Shown in pieces: positions 16,032-25,138 of a stretch of DNA of 37,906 bases (position 1 is the first letter of the stretch; each line of letters begins with the position of its first letter). The stretch is from contig JAABTN010000028.1 in assembly GCA_011389895.1 (NCBI GenBank), positions 1-37,906 on the forward strand, written 5' to 3'. The notes beneath the pieces were generated by a model. That model had not been told where the DNA came from. It saw nothing but the letters and a program-made list of their open reading frames with translations, and did not search any database. Source of the stretch: Maritimibacter sp. GTDB taxonomy: Bacteria; Pseudomonadota; Alphaproteobacteria; Rhodobacterales; Rhodobacteraceae. The position numbers were made by a program, and so were the translations under genes.

Positions 16032-17351
16032 TCAAAATACCGCGGCGAAAGCCCGGTCGAGTTTCTCGATCAATTCGCCAAGCTGGTCTTCCGACAGGAT
16101 GAAAGGCGGGGCGAGCAGCACGTGATCACCCCGAACGCCATCCACCGTTCCGCCCATGGGGTAACAGATCAGGCCCGCCTCAAGGGCCGCGGCCTTGATC
16201 CGTTTGTGCATGGCGCGGGACGGGTCAAAGGGCGTCTTGTTATCGCGATCCGCGACGATCTCAAGCCCGCGAAACATGCCCCGGCCCCGGATATCCCCGA
16301 TATGCGGATGCGCGCCAAAGGCATCGTGAAGCGCCTGACCCAGCTTTTCGCCCATGTCCGCGGCGCGGGCGACAAGCCCGCCATCGGTGAGCTTTGACAC
16401 CACCGCATCCGCCGCCGCCGTGGCGATGGGGTGACCGATGTAGGTGTGGCCATGTTGAAAGAACCCCGATCCTTCGGCAAAGGCCGCATGGATCCGCGCG
16501 CTGCACAGGGTCGCCCCAATCGGCTGATACCCGGCGCCCAGCCCTTTTGCGATCGTCACGATGTCGGGCACCACCCCGTCCTGTTCGCAGGCAAAAAGTG
16601 TGCCGGTCCGGCCCATGCCGCACATTACCTCGTCAAGGATCATCAGGATTCCGTGGCGGTCGCAAATCTCGCGAATTCGTTTGAAATACCCGGGAACGGC
16701 GGGCACCGCCCCCATGGTTGCGCCAACCACGGGCTCGGCGATGAACCCGATCACGGTTTCTGGCCCGACCCGCGCAAGCTCGATCTCAAGCTCATCCGCG
16801 ACCCTTTGACCATAGGCCACAAGATCCTCGTCCCCCGAGCGATCGCGGTAGGGGTAGCAGGGCGCGATATGGCTGGTTTCGACCATCAGCGGCTGGAACG
16901 GCGCGCGCCGCCACGCATTGCCGCCGGTTCCAAGCGCACCGAGCGTATTGCCGTGGTAACTTTGCCGCCGCGCGACAAAGCGGCTGCGCCCCGGCTCGCC
17001 CCGTTCAACGAAATACTGCCGCGCCATCTTCAGCGCGGCTTCAACCGCCTCGGACCCGCCGGAGACGAAATAGACCTTGTCCAACCCTTCGGGCGCATGG
17101 TCGATCAACCGGGTCGCAAGCCGTTCGGCGGGCTCGGAGGTGAAGAACCCGGTATGGGCAAAAGGAATGTCCTCGGCCTGCGCCCGGATCGCGGCGATGA
17201 CATCAGGGTCGGAATGCCCCAGACAGGACACCGCCGCACCACCGGACCCATCGAGATATTTTTTTTCCGATTTATCAAAAATATAGCACCCCTCGCCCCG
17301 CGTGGCGACGGGGGGGTCGCCGTGCGCACTCCGATGAAACACGTGGGACAT
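16032..17351 (-). CDS. Class III PLP-dependent aminotransferase
   Basis: This 439-residue enzyme is close to family length. Visible motifs are VYFVSGGSEAVEAALKMARQY (cofactor phosphate cup), FIAEPVVGATMGAVP, the cofactor aspartate in LMILDEVMCGMGRTG, and the Schiff-base lysine in IVTIAKGLGAGYQP (near residue 269). The start at 17351 (MSHVFHRSAHGDPPVA) has GGAG upstream and matches the family N-terminus; an in-frame ATG at 17414 lacks a ribosome-binding site and lies in the operator palindrome. It should move an amino group from an omega-amine or amino acid to pyruvate or 2-oxoglutarate. Divergence from an RpiR/TAXI-TRAP operon suggests that it processes the imported compound. Confidence 0.92.
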   Translation of the reverse strand: MSHVFHRSAHGDPPVATRGEGCYIFDKSEKKYLDGSGGAAVSCLGHSDPDVIAAIRAQAEDIPFAHTGFFTSEPAERLATRLIDHAPEGLDKVYFVSGGSEAVEAALKMARQYFVERGEPGRSRFVARRQSYHGNTLGALGTGGNAWRRAPFQPLMVETSHIAPCYPYRDRSGDEDLVAYGQRVADELEIELARVGPETVIGFIAEPVVGATMGAVPAVPGYFKRIREICDRHGILMILDEVMCGMGRTGTLFACEQDGVVPDIVTIAKGLGAGYQPIGATLCSARIHAAFAEGSGFFQHGHTYIGHPIATAAADAVVSKLTDGGLVARAADMGEKLGQALHDAFGAHPHIGDIRGRGMFRGLEIVADRDNKTPFDPSRAMHKRIKAAALEAGLICYPMGGTVDGVRGDHVLLAPPFILSEDQLGELIEKLDRAFAAVF

Positions 17352-17400
17352 GGACTTGGCTCCGGGATCGATTCTCGTGGGCGCGGGTGCCTTCAGGTGA

Positions 17401-17443
17401 AACAGATGGTTCATCTGTTGACAAGATGTGAAACAGATGAAAC
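17401..17443. promoter_or_regulatory. Operator between aminotransferase and rpiR-type genes
   Basis: A perfect palindrome AACAGATG-GTT-CATCTGTT (17401-17419) is followed by a third half-site AACAGATG at 17432-17439. TTGACA (17418-17423) overlaps the palindrome and could be a -35 element for the rightward operon, though no good -10 is seen. The RpiR-type protein encoded alongside is the natural candidate to bind here and control both directions. Confidence 0.55.
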
Positions 17444-17485
17444 GGTTTGAGTCTAATTTTTCGCCGACCTTGCAGGAGTGTCCGA

Positions 17486-18349
17486 TTGCTCAGCAGTTTC
17501 GAGGAACGTCTGGCCAAACGGTACGACGCGCTGAGCACGCGGTTGCGTGAGGCAGGCGATTACATCGCCGCCAACCCGCTCGACACCGCGACCCGGTCCC
17601 TGCGCGCTGTGGCCGATCACACCGGGCTTTCACCAGCCACCTTCACCCGGCTGGCAAAGGCGCTTGAATACGAAAACTTCGAGGAATTGCGCGAAGGCAT
17701 GCGGCGTCGGCTGGGCCGGCGGCAGGATAGTTTCGCGGCCCGCGCCGGGGCGTTGCAGGATGCCACCTCTGGCGGGGGCGCGACGCTCATGCGCCGCACG
17801 CGCGACGCCTGCGTCGGCAATATCGACCGTCTGAGCGGGGAAATCGACGCCGACCGGATCGCCGCGGTCGCCGACCGGCTCCACGCGGCGCGGCGTGTCG
17901 TGGCGCTGGGCGGGCTCGGGTCGACCGCCATCGCGGAATATGCCGCCTACATGGGTCAGTTTCTTGGTGACAACTGGGTGGCCGCCGGGCGCATGGGGGC
18001 CTCGGTCGGGGCCGCGCTGTCGAACCTCGACGCGCAGGACGCGCTGATCATCTTTACCAAACCGCCGTATTCCACAGGGTCGATCAAGGCCGCCGAATTT
18101 GCCCATGCGCGCGGCGTCTACGTCATCGTGGTCACCGACACCCACGCCTGTCCGGCCCTGCGCCATGCCGCGGCACGCATTGTCGTGCCGTCTGAAAGCC
18201 CGAATTTCTTTTCGTCCTACGTGGCGACCATGTTCTTTGTCGAAACGCTGATGGCCATGGTCGCAACCCGCGCAGGACACGCCGCGACCGAAAGAATCGC
18301 GGATGTCGAGGGCGCGAATCTCGCCCTCGGAGAGGTCGTCGGCCTCTGA
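17486..18349 (+). CDS. RpiR/MurR family transcriptional regulator (HTH-SIS)
   Basis: This 287-residue protein has an N-terminal HTH_6 domain, with [33 protein letters not shown] near residues 45-75, and a C-terminal SIS domain ([44 protein letters not shown]). The start is a TTG at 17486 with an AGGAG 7 bases upstream; the longer frame from TTG 17447 lacks a ribosome-binding site. RpiR SIS domains usually bind phosphosugars, but relatives in this group control amine and amino-acid catabolism, which would suit the divergent aminotransferase. It is followed 40 bp later by the TAXI binding-protein gene. Confidence 0.9.
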   Translation: MLSSFEERLAKRYDALSTRLREAGDYIAANPLDTATRSLRAVADHTGLSPATFTRLAKALEYENFEELREGMRRRLGRRQDSFAARAGALQDATSGGGATLMRRTRDACVGNIDRLSGEIDADRIAAVADRLHAARRVVALGGLGSTAIAEYAAYMGQFLGDNWVAAGRMGASVGAALSNLDAQDALIIFTKPPYSTGSIKAAEFAHARGVYVIVVTDTHACPALRHAAARIVVPSESPNFFSSYVATMFFVETLMAMVATRAGHAATERIADVEGANLALGEVVGL

Positions 18350-18389
18350 ACCACTCGCAACCCTTCAAACCAACCAACGGGAGAAAAAC

Positions 18390-19358
18390 ATGACAAACCA
18401 TATAAAACTGGGCTTCGCGGCCCTTGCGACCGTGGCGCTGACCGCCCCGGCGGCGATGGCCCAAGAATTCATCACCATCGGCACCGGCGGCGTGACCGGC
18501 GTGTATTACCCCACGGGCGGCGCAATCTGTCGCCTCGTCAACAAGGGCCGGAGCGATCACGGCATTCGCTGCTCGGTCGAATCGACAGGGGGCTCGGTCT
18601 ACAACATCAACACCATCCGCGCGGGCGAGCTTGAATTCGGCGTCGCGCAATCGGATTGGCAATACCACGCCTACAACGGCACCTCGCGTTTCGAGGAAGA
18701 CGGGGCGTTCGAAAGCCTGCGCGCGGTCTTCTCGGTCCACCCGGAACCCTTCACGGTCGTGGCCCGCGCCGATAGCGGCATCACCAATTTCGAAGACCTC
18801 AAGGGCAAGCGCGTGAACATCGGCAACCCCGGCTCCGGTCAGCGCGGCACGATGGAAGTGCTGATGGACGCGCTGGGATGGACCACCGATGACTTCGCGC
18901 TCGCGACCGAGCTCAAGGCCGCCGAACAATCCGCCGCGCTTTGCGATAACCAGATCGACGCGATGGTTTACACCGTTGGCCACCCCTCGGGTTCGATCCA
19001 GGAGGCGACCACGGCCTGTGACTCCGTTCTGGTGAACGTGACGGGCGACGTGGTGTCCGGGCTGATCGACGAAAATGCGTTCTACCGGACCGCGACGATC
19101 CCGGGCGGCATGTATCGCGGCAATGACGCGGACACGACGACCTTCGGTGTCGGCGCGACCTTTGTCACATCGTCCGACGTGTCGGAAGACGCGGTTTACG
19201 CGGTGGTGTCGTCGGTGTTCGAAAACTTCGAGGACTTCAAAGGCCTGCACCCGGCCTTCGGTGTTCTCAAAGCGGAAGAGATGATCTCGGCCGGCCTGTC
19301 GGCCCCGCTGCACGCCGGTGCCGAGAAATATTACCAGGAAAAAGGCTGGATGGAGTAA
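18390..19358 (+). CDS. TAXI family TRAP transporter substrate-binding protein
   Basis: This 322-residue periplasmic protein has a signal peptide ending at AAMAQE (about residue 24). TAXI signatures include [73 protein letters not shown] and the cysteine-containing [16 protein letters not shown]. The start at 18390 has a GGGAGA ribosome-binding site. TAXI proteins bind amino acids such as glutamate or other organic acids; the aminotransferase nearby fits an amino-group-bearing substrate, by inference. Confidence 0.93.
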   Translation: MTNHIKLGFAALATVALTAPAAMAQEFITIGTGGVTGVYYPTGGAICRLVNKGRSDHGIRCSVESTGGSVYNINTIRAGELEFGVAQSDWQYHAYNGTSRFEEDGAFESLRAVFSVHPEPFTVVARADSGITNFEDLKGKRVNIGNPGSGQRGTMEVLMDALGWTTDDFALATELKAAEQSAALCDNQIDAMVYTVGHPSGSIQEATTACDSVLVNVTGDVVSGLIDENAFYRTATIPGGMYRGNDADTTTFGVGATFVTSSDVSEDAVYAVVSSVFENFEDFKGLHPAFGVLKAEEMISAGLSAPLHAGAEKYYQEKGWME

Positions 19359-19380
19359 GCTCCTTTCTAACACGATTTGG

Positions 19381-19403
19381 GAGGGCGGTGCGCCGCCCTT
19401 CCC
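19381..19403 (+). terminator. Intercistronic hairpin between TAXI and TRAP permease genes
   Basis: AGGGCGG-TGCG-CCGCCCT forms a 7-bp stem (19382-19399) with further pairing of flanking GGGA/TTCCC. The T/A-rich CCCCCTTTATAAAA follows shortly. It lies about 23 bases after the TAXI stop and probably lowers permease expression relative to the binding protein. Confidence 0.6.
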
Positions 19404-19468
19404 TCCCCCTTTATAAAACCACATAAAAAACATGGAATTCTTGGCCGTCAGGGCCGGACGGAGGGATC

Positions 19469-22084
19469 ATGTCCGACAGGGAAAAACGCACGCTCAACGA
19501 AGATGAATTGCAAGAGCTTGTCGCGGCATCAGACAGCGGGGCCCGGGCCGTTCCCGGCAGCATCGGGTTTTTCATCGCCGCGCTCGCGCTCGTCTGGTCA
19601 ACATTCCAGGTCCTGCTCGCGTCACCCTGGGCCCCCTATATCCTTCCCGCAGACGCGATCAACAACTCGCGGCAAATCCACCTTGCCTTCGCGATCTTCC
19701 TGTCTGCCATGGCCTATCCCCTGTTCAAATCGGCACCCCGGCACAAGGTGCCATGGTATGACTGGATCCTCGCCATCGGGGGGGCCACGCTCGCCCTTTA
19801 CGGGTATTTCTTCTACGACAAGATCGTGCAGAACGGCGGGCTTGCCGATGACACCGATGCGCTCGCCGCGCTCGCAGGTCTTGCCCTGTTGTTCATCGCC
19901 GCCTACCGGACGCTTGGCCCGGTCATGGTGATGCTTGCCCTCGTGTTTCTCGCCTACGTGTTCTTCGGCGCATCCGAGAACGTGCCCGACACGATCCGCT
20001 GGGCCGGGGCCAGCCTGCGCAAGGCCATGTCGCACATGTGGATCACGTCCGAGGGCGTGTTCGGCATCGCGCTGGGCGTATCCACCAAATTCGTTTTCCT
20101 CTTCGTCCTGTTCGGGGCCTTGCTCGACAAGGCTGGGGCGGGGAATTACTTCATCAAGATGGCCTTCGGCGCGCTCGGCCACCTGCGCGGTGGTCCCGCC
20201 AAGGCAGCGGTTGTCGGCTCGGCCGCGACCGGCCTGATCTCGGGGTCTTCCATCGCCAATGTCGTGACCACCGGCACCTTCACCATCCCGCTGATGAAAC
20301 GGGTCGGATTTTCGTCGGAAAAGGCAGGCTCGGTCGAAGTCGCCTCGTCGGTCAACGGACAGATCATGCCACCGGTCATGGGGGCCGCAGCGTTTCTCAT
20401 GGTGGAATATGTCGGCATTTCCTATGTCGAGGTGATCACCCACGCCTTCCTGCCGGCGGTCATTTCCTACATCGCGCTGGTCTATATCGTTCACCTTGAA
20501 GCGGTGAAGAACAACATGCCGACGCTTGGGAACAAGGTGGTCTCGATGGGGCGCACCATCGGCGGGATGTTCGCCTTTTTCGCGGGCTTCGCCATCCTGT
20601 GCTACGTCACGCAGTTTCCCGTGCGGCTGATCGTCGGTCTCGTGCCGACCGGCTCCGGATGGATCTTGGCGGCGCTGCTGGCGGCGATCTATGTCGGGTT
20701 GATCTATCTCGCCTCGACGGTCGACGATCTCGAACCGGACGATCCGAACGCCGAACAGCTTGAGCTTCCGGATATTCCGAAGATCTACAAATCCGGGCTC
20801 TATTACCTGCTGCCGATCATCGTTCTGGTGTATTTCCTGATGATCGAGCGGAAATCACCCGGTCTCTCGGCCTTCTGGGCGACCTTTCTCATGTTCGGCA
20901 TCTTGCTGACCCAACGTGCGCTCAAGGCCATGTTCCGGGGCGAAACCAATGCGCTGTCAAAGCTGCGCGACGGGGTGTTCGACCTGATCGGTGGCATGAT
21001 CAACGGCGCGCGCAACATGATCGGCATCGGGCTTGCCACCGCGACGGCAGGGATCATCGTCGGCACCGTGTCCCTCACCGGGATCGGGCAGGTGATGGCC
21101 GATTTCGTTGAATTCCTGTCGGGCGGCAACCTTATCTTGATGCTGATCTTCGTGGCGATCCTGTCTCTCATCCTCGGGATGGGACTTCCGACAACCGCCA
21201 ACTACATCGTTGTCTCGTCGCTCATGGTCGCGGTCGTGGTCGAGCTTGGGGCCCAATCCGGCCTTGTCGTGCCGCTGATCGCGGTGCACCTTTTCGTCTT
21301 TTACTTCGGGATCATGGCGGATGTGACGCCGCCTGTTGGCCTTGCCTCCTTCGCGGCGGCGGCGGTGTCGGGCGGGGACGCGATCAAGACCGGGTTCACC
21401 GCGTTCTTCTATTCGCTGCGCACCGTTGCCCTGCCGTTCGTGTTCATCTTCAACACCGATCTGCTTTTGATCGACGTGACGCTTGTGCAGGGGATCGTCG
21501 TGTTCATCGTCGCCACCATCGGCATCCTGATCTTTACCGCCGCGACCATGGGCTATTTCATCACCCGCAACCGGATCTGGGAAACGGTCGCGATGCTTCT
21601 GATCGCCTTCGCGCTGTTTCGGCCCGGATTTTTCATGAACATCGTCCAGCCGCCGTTCGACAACATCGAACCGGCCCGCTTTGAACAGGCGGTCGGGGAC
21701 GCGGCACCGGGCAAAGACCTTCGCGTCGTGGTCACGGGCCCGGATTTCGACACGCTGGAGCCCAAGGACATGACCGTGGTGCTTACCGTTCCGGACCTTG
21801 AGGGCGCGCCGGCCCGGCTCGATGACTGGGGTCTGCTGCTGATGCAGGAGGGCGACGAGGTGCGGCTGGAAGAGCCGATGTTCGGCACGGCCCTGTCCGA
21901 TCAGCTTTCGTCGTTCGACTTCTACGGTGAAGACCCGGTTCAGATCACATCGGTTCAGGCCACGTCCGACCAGTTGCCAAAAGAGCTGATGTTCATCCCC
22001 GCGCTCGCGCTCATGGCGCTGATCGCCTTCCTGCAATCGCGCCGCGCCCCTGCGGCCACGACCCGTGAAGGAGTTCCGGCATGA
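19469..22084 (+). CDS. Fused TRAP transporter permease (DctQ-DctM type) with DUF3394 C-terminus
   Basis: This 871-residue membrane protein is typical of TAXI-TRAP systems, where small and large permeases are fused. The N-terminal 150 residues hold about four membrane segments. The DctM-like core contains GHLRGGPAKAAVVGSAATGLISGSSIANVV, NGQIMPPVMGAAAFLMVEY, LILGMGLPTTANYIVVS and GIMADVTPPVGLASFAA. After about residue 690 there is a DUF3394-like tail of roughly 180 residues ending in one last membrane segment. The start at 19469 follows GGAGGG. It overlaps the following usp gene by ATGA. Confidence 0.94.
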   Translation: MSDREKRTLNEDELQELVAASDSGARAVPGSIGFFIAALALVWSTFQVLLASPWAPYILPADAINNSRQIHLAFAIFLSAMAYPLFKSAPRHKVPWYDWILAIGGATLALYGYFFYDKIVQNGGLADDTDALAALAGLALLFIAAYRTLGPVMVMLALVFLAYVFFGASENVPDTIRWAGASLRKAMSHMWITSEGVFGIALGVSTKFVFLFVLFGALLDKAGAGNYFIKMAFGALGHLRGGPAKAAVVGSAATGLISGSSIANVVTTGTFTIPLMKRVGFSSEKAGSVEVASSVNGQIMPPVMGAAAFLMVEYVGISYVEVITHAFLPAVISYIALVYIVHLEAVKNNMPTLGNKVVSMGRTIGGMFAFFAGFAILCYVTQFPVRLIVGLVPTGSGWILAALLAAIYVGLIYLASTVDDLEPDDPNAEQLELPDIPKIYKSGLYYLLPIIVLVYFLMIERKSPGLSAFWATFLMFGILLTQRALKAMFRGETNALSKLRDGVFDLIGGMINGARNMIGIGLATATAGIIVGTVSLTGIGQVMADFVEFLSGGNLILMLIFVAILSLILGMGLPTTANYIVVSSLMVAVVVELGAQSGLVVPLIAVHLFVFYFGIMADVTPPVGLASFAAAAVSGGDAIKTGFTAFFYSLRTVALPFVFIFNTDLLLIDVTLVQGIVVFIVATIGILIFTAATMGYFITRNRIWETVAMLLIAFALFRPGFFMNIVQPPFDNIEPARFEQAVGDAAPGKDLRVVVTGPDFDTLEPKDMTVVLTVPDLEGAPARLDDWGLLLMQEGDEVRLEEPMFGTALSDQLSSFDFYGEDPVQITSVQATSDQLPKELMFIPALALMALIAFLQSRRAPAATTREGVPA

Positions 22085-22515
22085 CTATCAACACCGTGCT
22101 CTGCGCCATCGACGTGAACCGCCCGGACACCGAGGCGGATGTTCTCAAGCGCGCCTGGAAGCTTGCCGACGCCGAGGGGGCGCAGCTTGACGTCATCTCT
22201 GTCGTCCCCGACTTCGGCATGTCCGTCGTCGGCGGGTACTTCGAGGACGATCACACCACCAAGGCGGTGGAAAAGATGAAGGCGATCTTGGAAGAGGTGG
22301 TGGTTGCCGCGCTCGGGCCCGAGGTCAATGCAAAGACCCGCCACCTCGTCGCCATTGGCAAGGCGTATCAGGAAATCCTGCAGGTCGCGGAAAAGGACGG
22401 TGCCGATCTGATCGTGCTCGGGGCCCATTCTCCGGACCTCAAGGATTACCTGCTCGGCCCGACCGCCGCGCGCGTGGTGCGCCATTCGACCGCCTCGGTC
22501 TACGTGGTGCGCTGA
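22081..22515 (+). CDS. Universal stress protein (UspF/G-like) in the TRAP operon
   Basis: This 144-residue single Usp domain starts [26 protein letters not shown]. The C-terminal nucleotide-loop region [32 protein letters not shown] resembles UspF/UspG proteins. Compared with the canonical G-x2-G-x9-G(S/T), the second glycine is Ser and the spacer is one residue shorter. Its start overlaps the permease stop (ATGA), so it is translationally coupled. In Halomonas, TeaD, a Usp encoded with the TeaABC TRAP transporter, modulates transport. A similar brake or sensor role is plausible here but inferred. Confidence 0.92.
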   Translation: MTINTVLCAIDVNRPDTEADVLKRAWKLADAEGAQLDVISVVPDFGMSVVGGYFEDDHTTKAVEKMKAILEEVVVAALGPEVNAKTRHLVAIGKAYQEILQVAEKDGADLIVLGAHSPDLKDYLLGPTAARVVRHSTASVYVVR

Positions 22516-22517
22516 AC

Positions 22518-22543
22518 CAGGGCCGCACTGTTCAGCGGCCCTG
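22518..22543 (+). terminator. Terminator-type hairpin after the TAXI-TRAP-usp operon
   Basis: Perfect 9-bp stem CAGGGCCGC / GCGGCCCTG with an 8-base loop, 2 bases after the usp stop. There is no strong T run, only ATTCTT a few bases later. Confidence 0.6.
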
Positions 22544-22744
22544 ACCACACATTCTTCCGATATTGGCCGGTTCTACCGTTGCCCTTCGGTGCGGAACGTT
22601 CTATGCGGCATCGCAGCGAACATGGACCCGGTCACATACCCGGGTGGCTCCTCCGGCCGCCGATCCGCCGGACAACGACAGACAACTGTGCGGTTGCACA
22701 CTGGTCTCGCGAAGATCGCGGTGCCGGTACCGGGAACCTATCTT

Positions 22745-24235
22745 ATGATTTCTCTCCAAGCCTACCGGAACGAATGGTTCGGTAATATTCGCGGTGACCT
22801 GCTCGCCGGTATTGTCGTGGCGCTGGCGCTCATTCCCGAGGCCATCGCTTTTTCCATCATCGCGGGGGTGGACCCCAAGGTTGGCCTTTATGCCAGCTTC
22901 TCGATCGCCGTGATCACCGCCTTCGCGGGCGGGCGACCCGGCATGATCTCGGCCGCGACCGCGGCGACCGCCGTGCTGATGATCACACTGGTGAAGGACC
23001 ACGGGCTGGAATACCTGCTCGCCGCGACGGTTTTCGCGGGGCTTTTGCAAATGGGTGCCGGGGTGCTCAAGCTTGGCTTCATCATGCGGTATGTTTCGAA
23101 ATCGGTGATGACCGGGTTCGTGAACGCGCTCGCCATCCTGATCTTCATGGCGCAGTTGCCCGAGCTTGATCCAAGAAGCGTCACATGGATCACCTATGTG
23201 CTGGTCGCGGCAGGGCTGGCGATCATTTACCTGTTGCCGCTGGTGACGACCGCCATTCCATCGCCGCTGGTGACCATCGTGGTCTTGACCGCGCTGACCC
23301 TAGCGCTTGGGCTGGATGTGCGCACTGTGGGCGACATGGGGGCGCTGCCCGACACGCTGCCGGTGTTCCTGATCCCGCAAATTCCGCTGAATTTCGAGAC
23401 CTTGATGATCATCATGCCCTATTCGGTTGCCGTGGCGGTCGTGGGTCTGCTCGAAAGCCTGATGACACAGAACATCGTCGACGACCTCACCGATACGAAG
23501 TCTAACCGCAACCAGGAGTGCATCGGCCAGGGCGTTGCCAACACCGCGACCGGCTTCATCGGCGGCATGGCGGGCTGCGCCATGATCGGCCAGTCGATCA
23601 TCAACGTGAAGTCCGGCGGGCGTGGGCGGCTCTCGTCCTTTGCAGCCGGGGTCTACCTGCTGTTCATGGTCGTGGTGCTGGGCGATCTGGTCAGCATCAT
23701 TCCCATGGCGGCGCTTGTGGCGATCATGATCATGGTTGCGATCGGCACCTTCTCCTGGTCCTCGATCAAGGCGCTGACCGTGCATCCACGCTCGTCCTCC
23801 ATCGTGATGATCGCGACCGTGGTGACCGTGGTCTATACCCACAACCTCGCCATCGGTGTTCTGGTTGGGGTTCTGCTGTCGGGTATCTTCTTTGCCGGCA
23901 AGATTGCGCAGCTTTTCAAAGTGACCTCCGAGATCACGACAAGCGGCAGTCACCGGACCTATGTCGTCGAAGGTCAGCTTTTTTATGGGTCTGTCGAGGA
24001 CTTCATGAACGCTTTCGACTTCAAAGAGGCGCTGAACAAGGTCACCATTGACGTCAGCCGCGCGCATATCTGGGATATCTCGTCGGTGCAGGCGTTGGAC
24101 ATGGCCATCCTGAAATTCCGTCGCGACGGGGCCGATGTCGAGGTTGTGGGAATGAACGACGCGACCGAAACGCTCGTCGACCGGCTTGCCATTCATGACA
24201 AGCCCGGCGCGATGGACACGTTGATGGGGCATTGA
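22745..24235 (+). CDS. SulP family anion transporter with C-terminal STAS domain
   Basis: This 496-residue protein has about 12-14 membrane segments: the SulP core from [34 protein letters not shown], then [26 protein letters not shown] cytoplasmic STAS domain covers about residues 400-496, including [23 protein letters not shown]. The ATG at 22745 puts the SulP core at the expected distance from the N-terminus. Its ribosome-binding site (GGGAAC) is weak, and the upstream extension in the same frame has no homologous features. SulP proteins carry sulfate, bicarbonate or dicarboxylates; the substrate is undecided here. A tandem Usp gene follows 11 bp later. Confidence 0.92.
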   Translation: MISLQAYRNEWFGNIRGDLLAGIVVALALIPEAIAFSIIAGVDPKVGLYASFSIAVITAFAGGRPGMISAATAATAVLMITLVKDHGLEYLLAATVFAGLLQMGAGVLKLGFIMRYVSKSVMTGFVNALAILIFMAQLPELDPRSVTWITYVLVAAGLAIIYLLPLVTTAIPSPLVTIVVLTALTLALGLDVRTVGDMGALPDTLPVFLIPQIPLNFETLMIIMPYSVAVAVVGLLESLMTQNIVDDLTDTKSNRNQECIGQGVANTATGFIGGMAGCAMIGQSIINVKSGGRGRLSSFAAGVYLLFMVVVLGDLVSIIPMAALVAIMIMVAIGTFSWSSIKALTVHPRSSSIVMIATVVTVVYTHNLAIGVLVGVLLSGIFFAGKIAQLFKVTSEITTSGSHRTYVVEGQLFYGSVEDFMNAFDFKEALNKVTIDVSRAHIWDISSVQALDMAILKFRRDGADVEVVGMNDATETLVDRLAIHDKPGAMDTLMGH

Positions 24236-24246
24236 GGGAGGAAAAC

Positions 24247-25101
24247 ATGACACAGAAAATCATCGCATTGGTGGACGGGTCGATTTATTCGGAAAGCGTT
24301 TGCCACCACGCGGCATGGATCGCAAAAAGAACCGATGCCCCGGTGGAGTTGATCCACGTTCTGGGCCGCCGCGACGCGCCGGAAAAACAGGATCTGTCCG
24401 GCGCGATCCGGTTGGGGGCACGCACGCAGTTGATGGAAGAATTGGCCGAGCTTGACGCCCAGCGCGCAAAGCTGGTCAGCCATCGCGGCCGCGCGGTTCT
24501 GGAAGACGCGCGCTCCATTGTCGATCAGGACGGGGTGAGCGAAATCACCACCCGCCTGCGGCATGGCGATATTGTCGAGGCGATCTCCGAGATCGAGACG
24601 GACGCACGCGTGATCCTCATCGGAAAGCGGGGCGAAGCGGCGGATTTCGCGAAAGGGCACCTTGGCTCGAACCTTGAACGCATCGTGCGCGCGGCGCATC
24701 GCCCTGTCTTCGTCGCCTCGCGCGCGTTTCAGCCGATCACTTCGGTGCTCGTGGCCTATGACGGGGGCAGTTCTTCGATGAAGGCCGTGGATCACATCGC
24801 ACGCAGCCCGTTGTTCAAGGATCTCGCCATCACGGTGGTGACGGTCGGGTCGCAGTCCCCGGAGGTGACAAAGGGGCTGGCAGATGCCCAAGCGCTTCTC
24901 AAGGCTGCCGGGATCGACGCCGACACACGCATCCTGCCCGGACAACCCGAAACCGAGCTTGGCAAGCTGGTCGAGGACGAAGGGTTCGGCATGGTGGTGA
25001 TGGGGGCCTACGGGCACAGCCGCATTCGCAGCCTTGTCATCGGATCGACCACGACCGAGATGGTGCGCAGTTGCAAGGTGCCGGTTGTCCTGATGCGCTG
25101 A
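24247..25101 (+). CDS. Tandem-domain universal stress protein
   Basis: This 284-residue protein has two Usp domains. The first, about 1-150, starts KIIALVDGSIYSESVCHHAAWIA and ends IGKRGEAADFAKGHLGSNLERIV. The second, about 155-284, starts TSVLVAYDGGSSSMKAVDHIA and ends GAYGHSRIRSLVIGSTTTEMV, a canonical G-x2-G-x9-GST ATP-binding motif. A strong GAGGGAGG ribosome-binding site bridges the SulP stop, so the two genes form one operon. SulP-Usp pairs recur in bacteria, and regulation of the carrier by nucleotide status is a reasonable guess. Confidence 0.92.
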   Translation: MTQKIIALVDGSIYSESVCHHAAWIAKRTDAPVELIHVLGRRDAPEKQDLSGAIRLGARTQLMEELAELDAQRAKLVSHRGRAVLEDARSIVDQDGVSEITTRLRHGDIVEAISEIETDARVILIGKRGEAADFAKGHLGSNLERIVRAAHRPVFVASRAFQPITSVLVAYDGGSSSMKAVDHIARSPLFKDLAITVVTVGSQSPEVTKGLADAQALLKAAGIDADTRILPGQPETELGKLVEDEGFGMVVMGAYGHSRIRSLVIGSTTTEMVRSCKVPVVLMR

Positions 25102-25110
25102 TCGGCCCTG

Positions 25111-25131
25111 CCCCCCGCCCGGCGCGGGGGG
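25111..25131. terminator. Bidirectional terminator between convergent usp and MgtC-like genes
   Basis: Perfect 8-bp GC stem CCCCCCGC / GCGGGGGG with a CCGGC loop, placed midway in the 37-bp gap between convergent stop codons. There is no T tract on either side. Confidence 0.55.
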
Positions 25132-25138
25132 TGTGGCA

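Noticed and set aside
17352..17414. Upstream ATG for the aminotransferase
   Set aside because: No ribosome-binding site, and the codon lies in the operator palindrome; family N-termini match the start at 17351.
20957..22036. Long minus-strand reading frame opposite the fused TRAP permease
   Set aside because: Its composition (Arg, His, Asp rich) is the mirror of a hydrophobic high-GC gene; the same kind of shadow occurs opposite most genes here.
22687..22700. Palindrome TGTGC-GGTT-GCACA upstream of the SulP gene, sharing the CTGTGCG half-site with the dctP dyads
   Set aside because: The spacing between half-sites differs (2-4 bases against 6) and there is only one copy, so shared DctD control is not supported.
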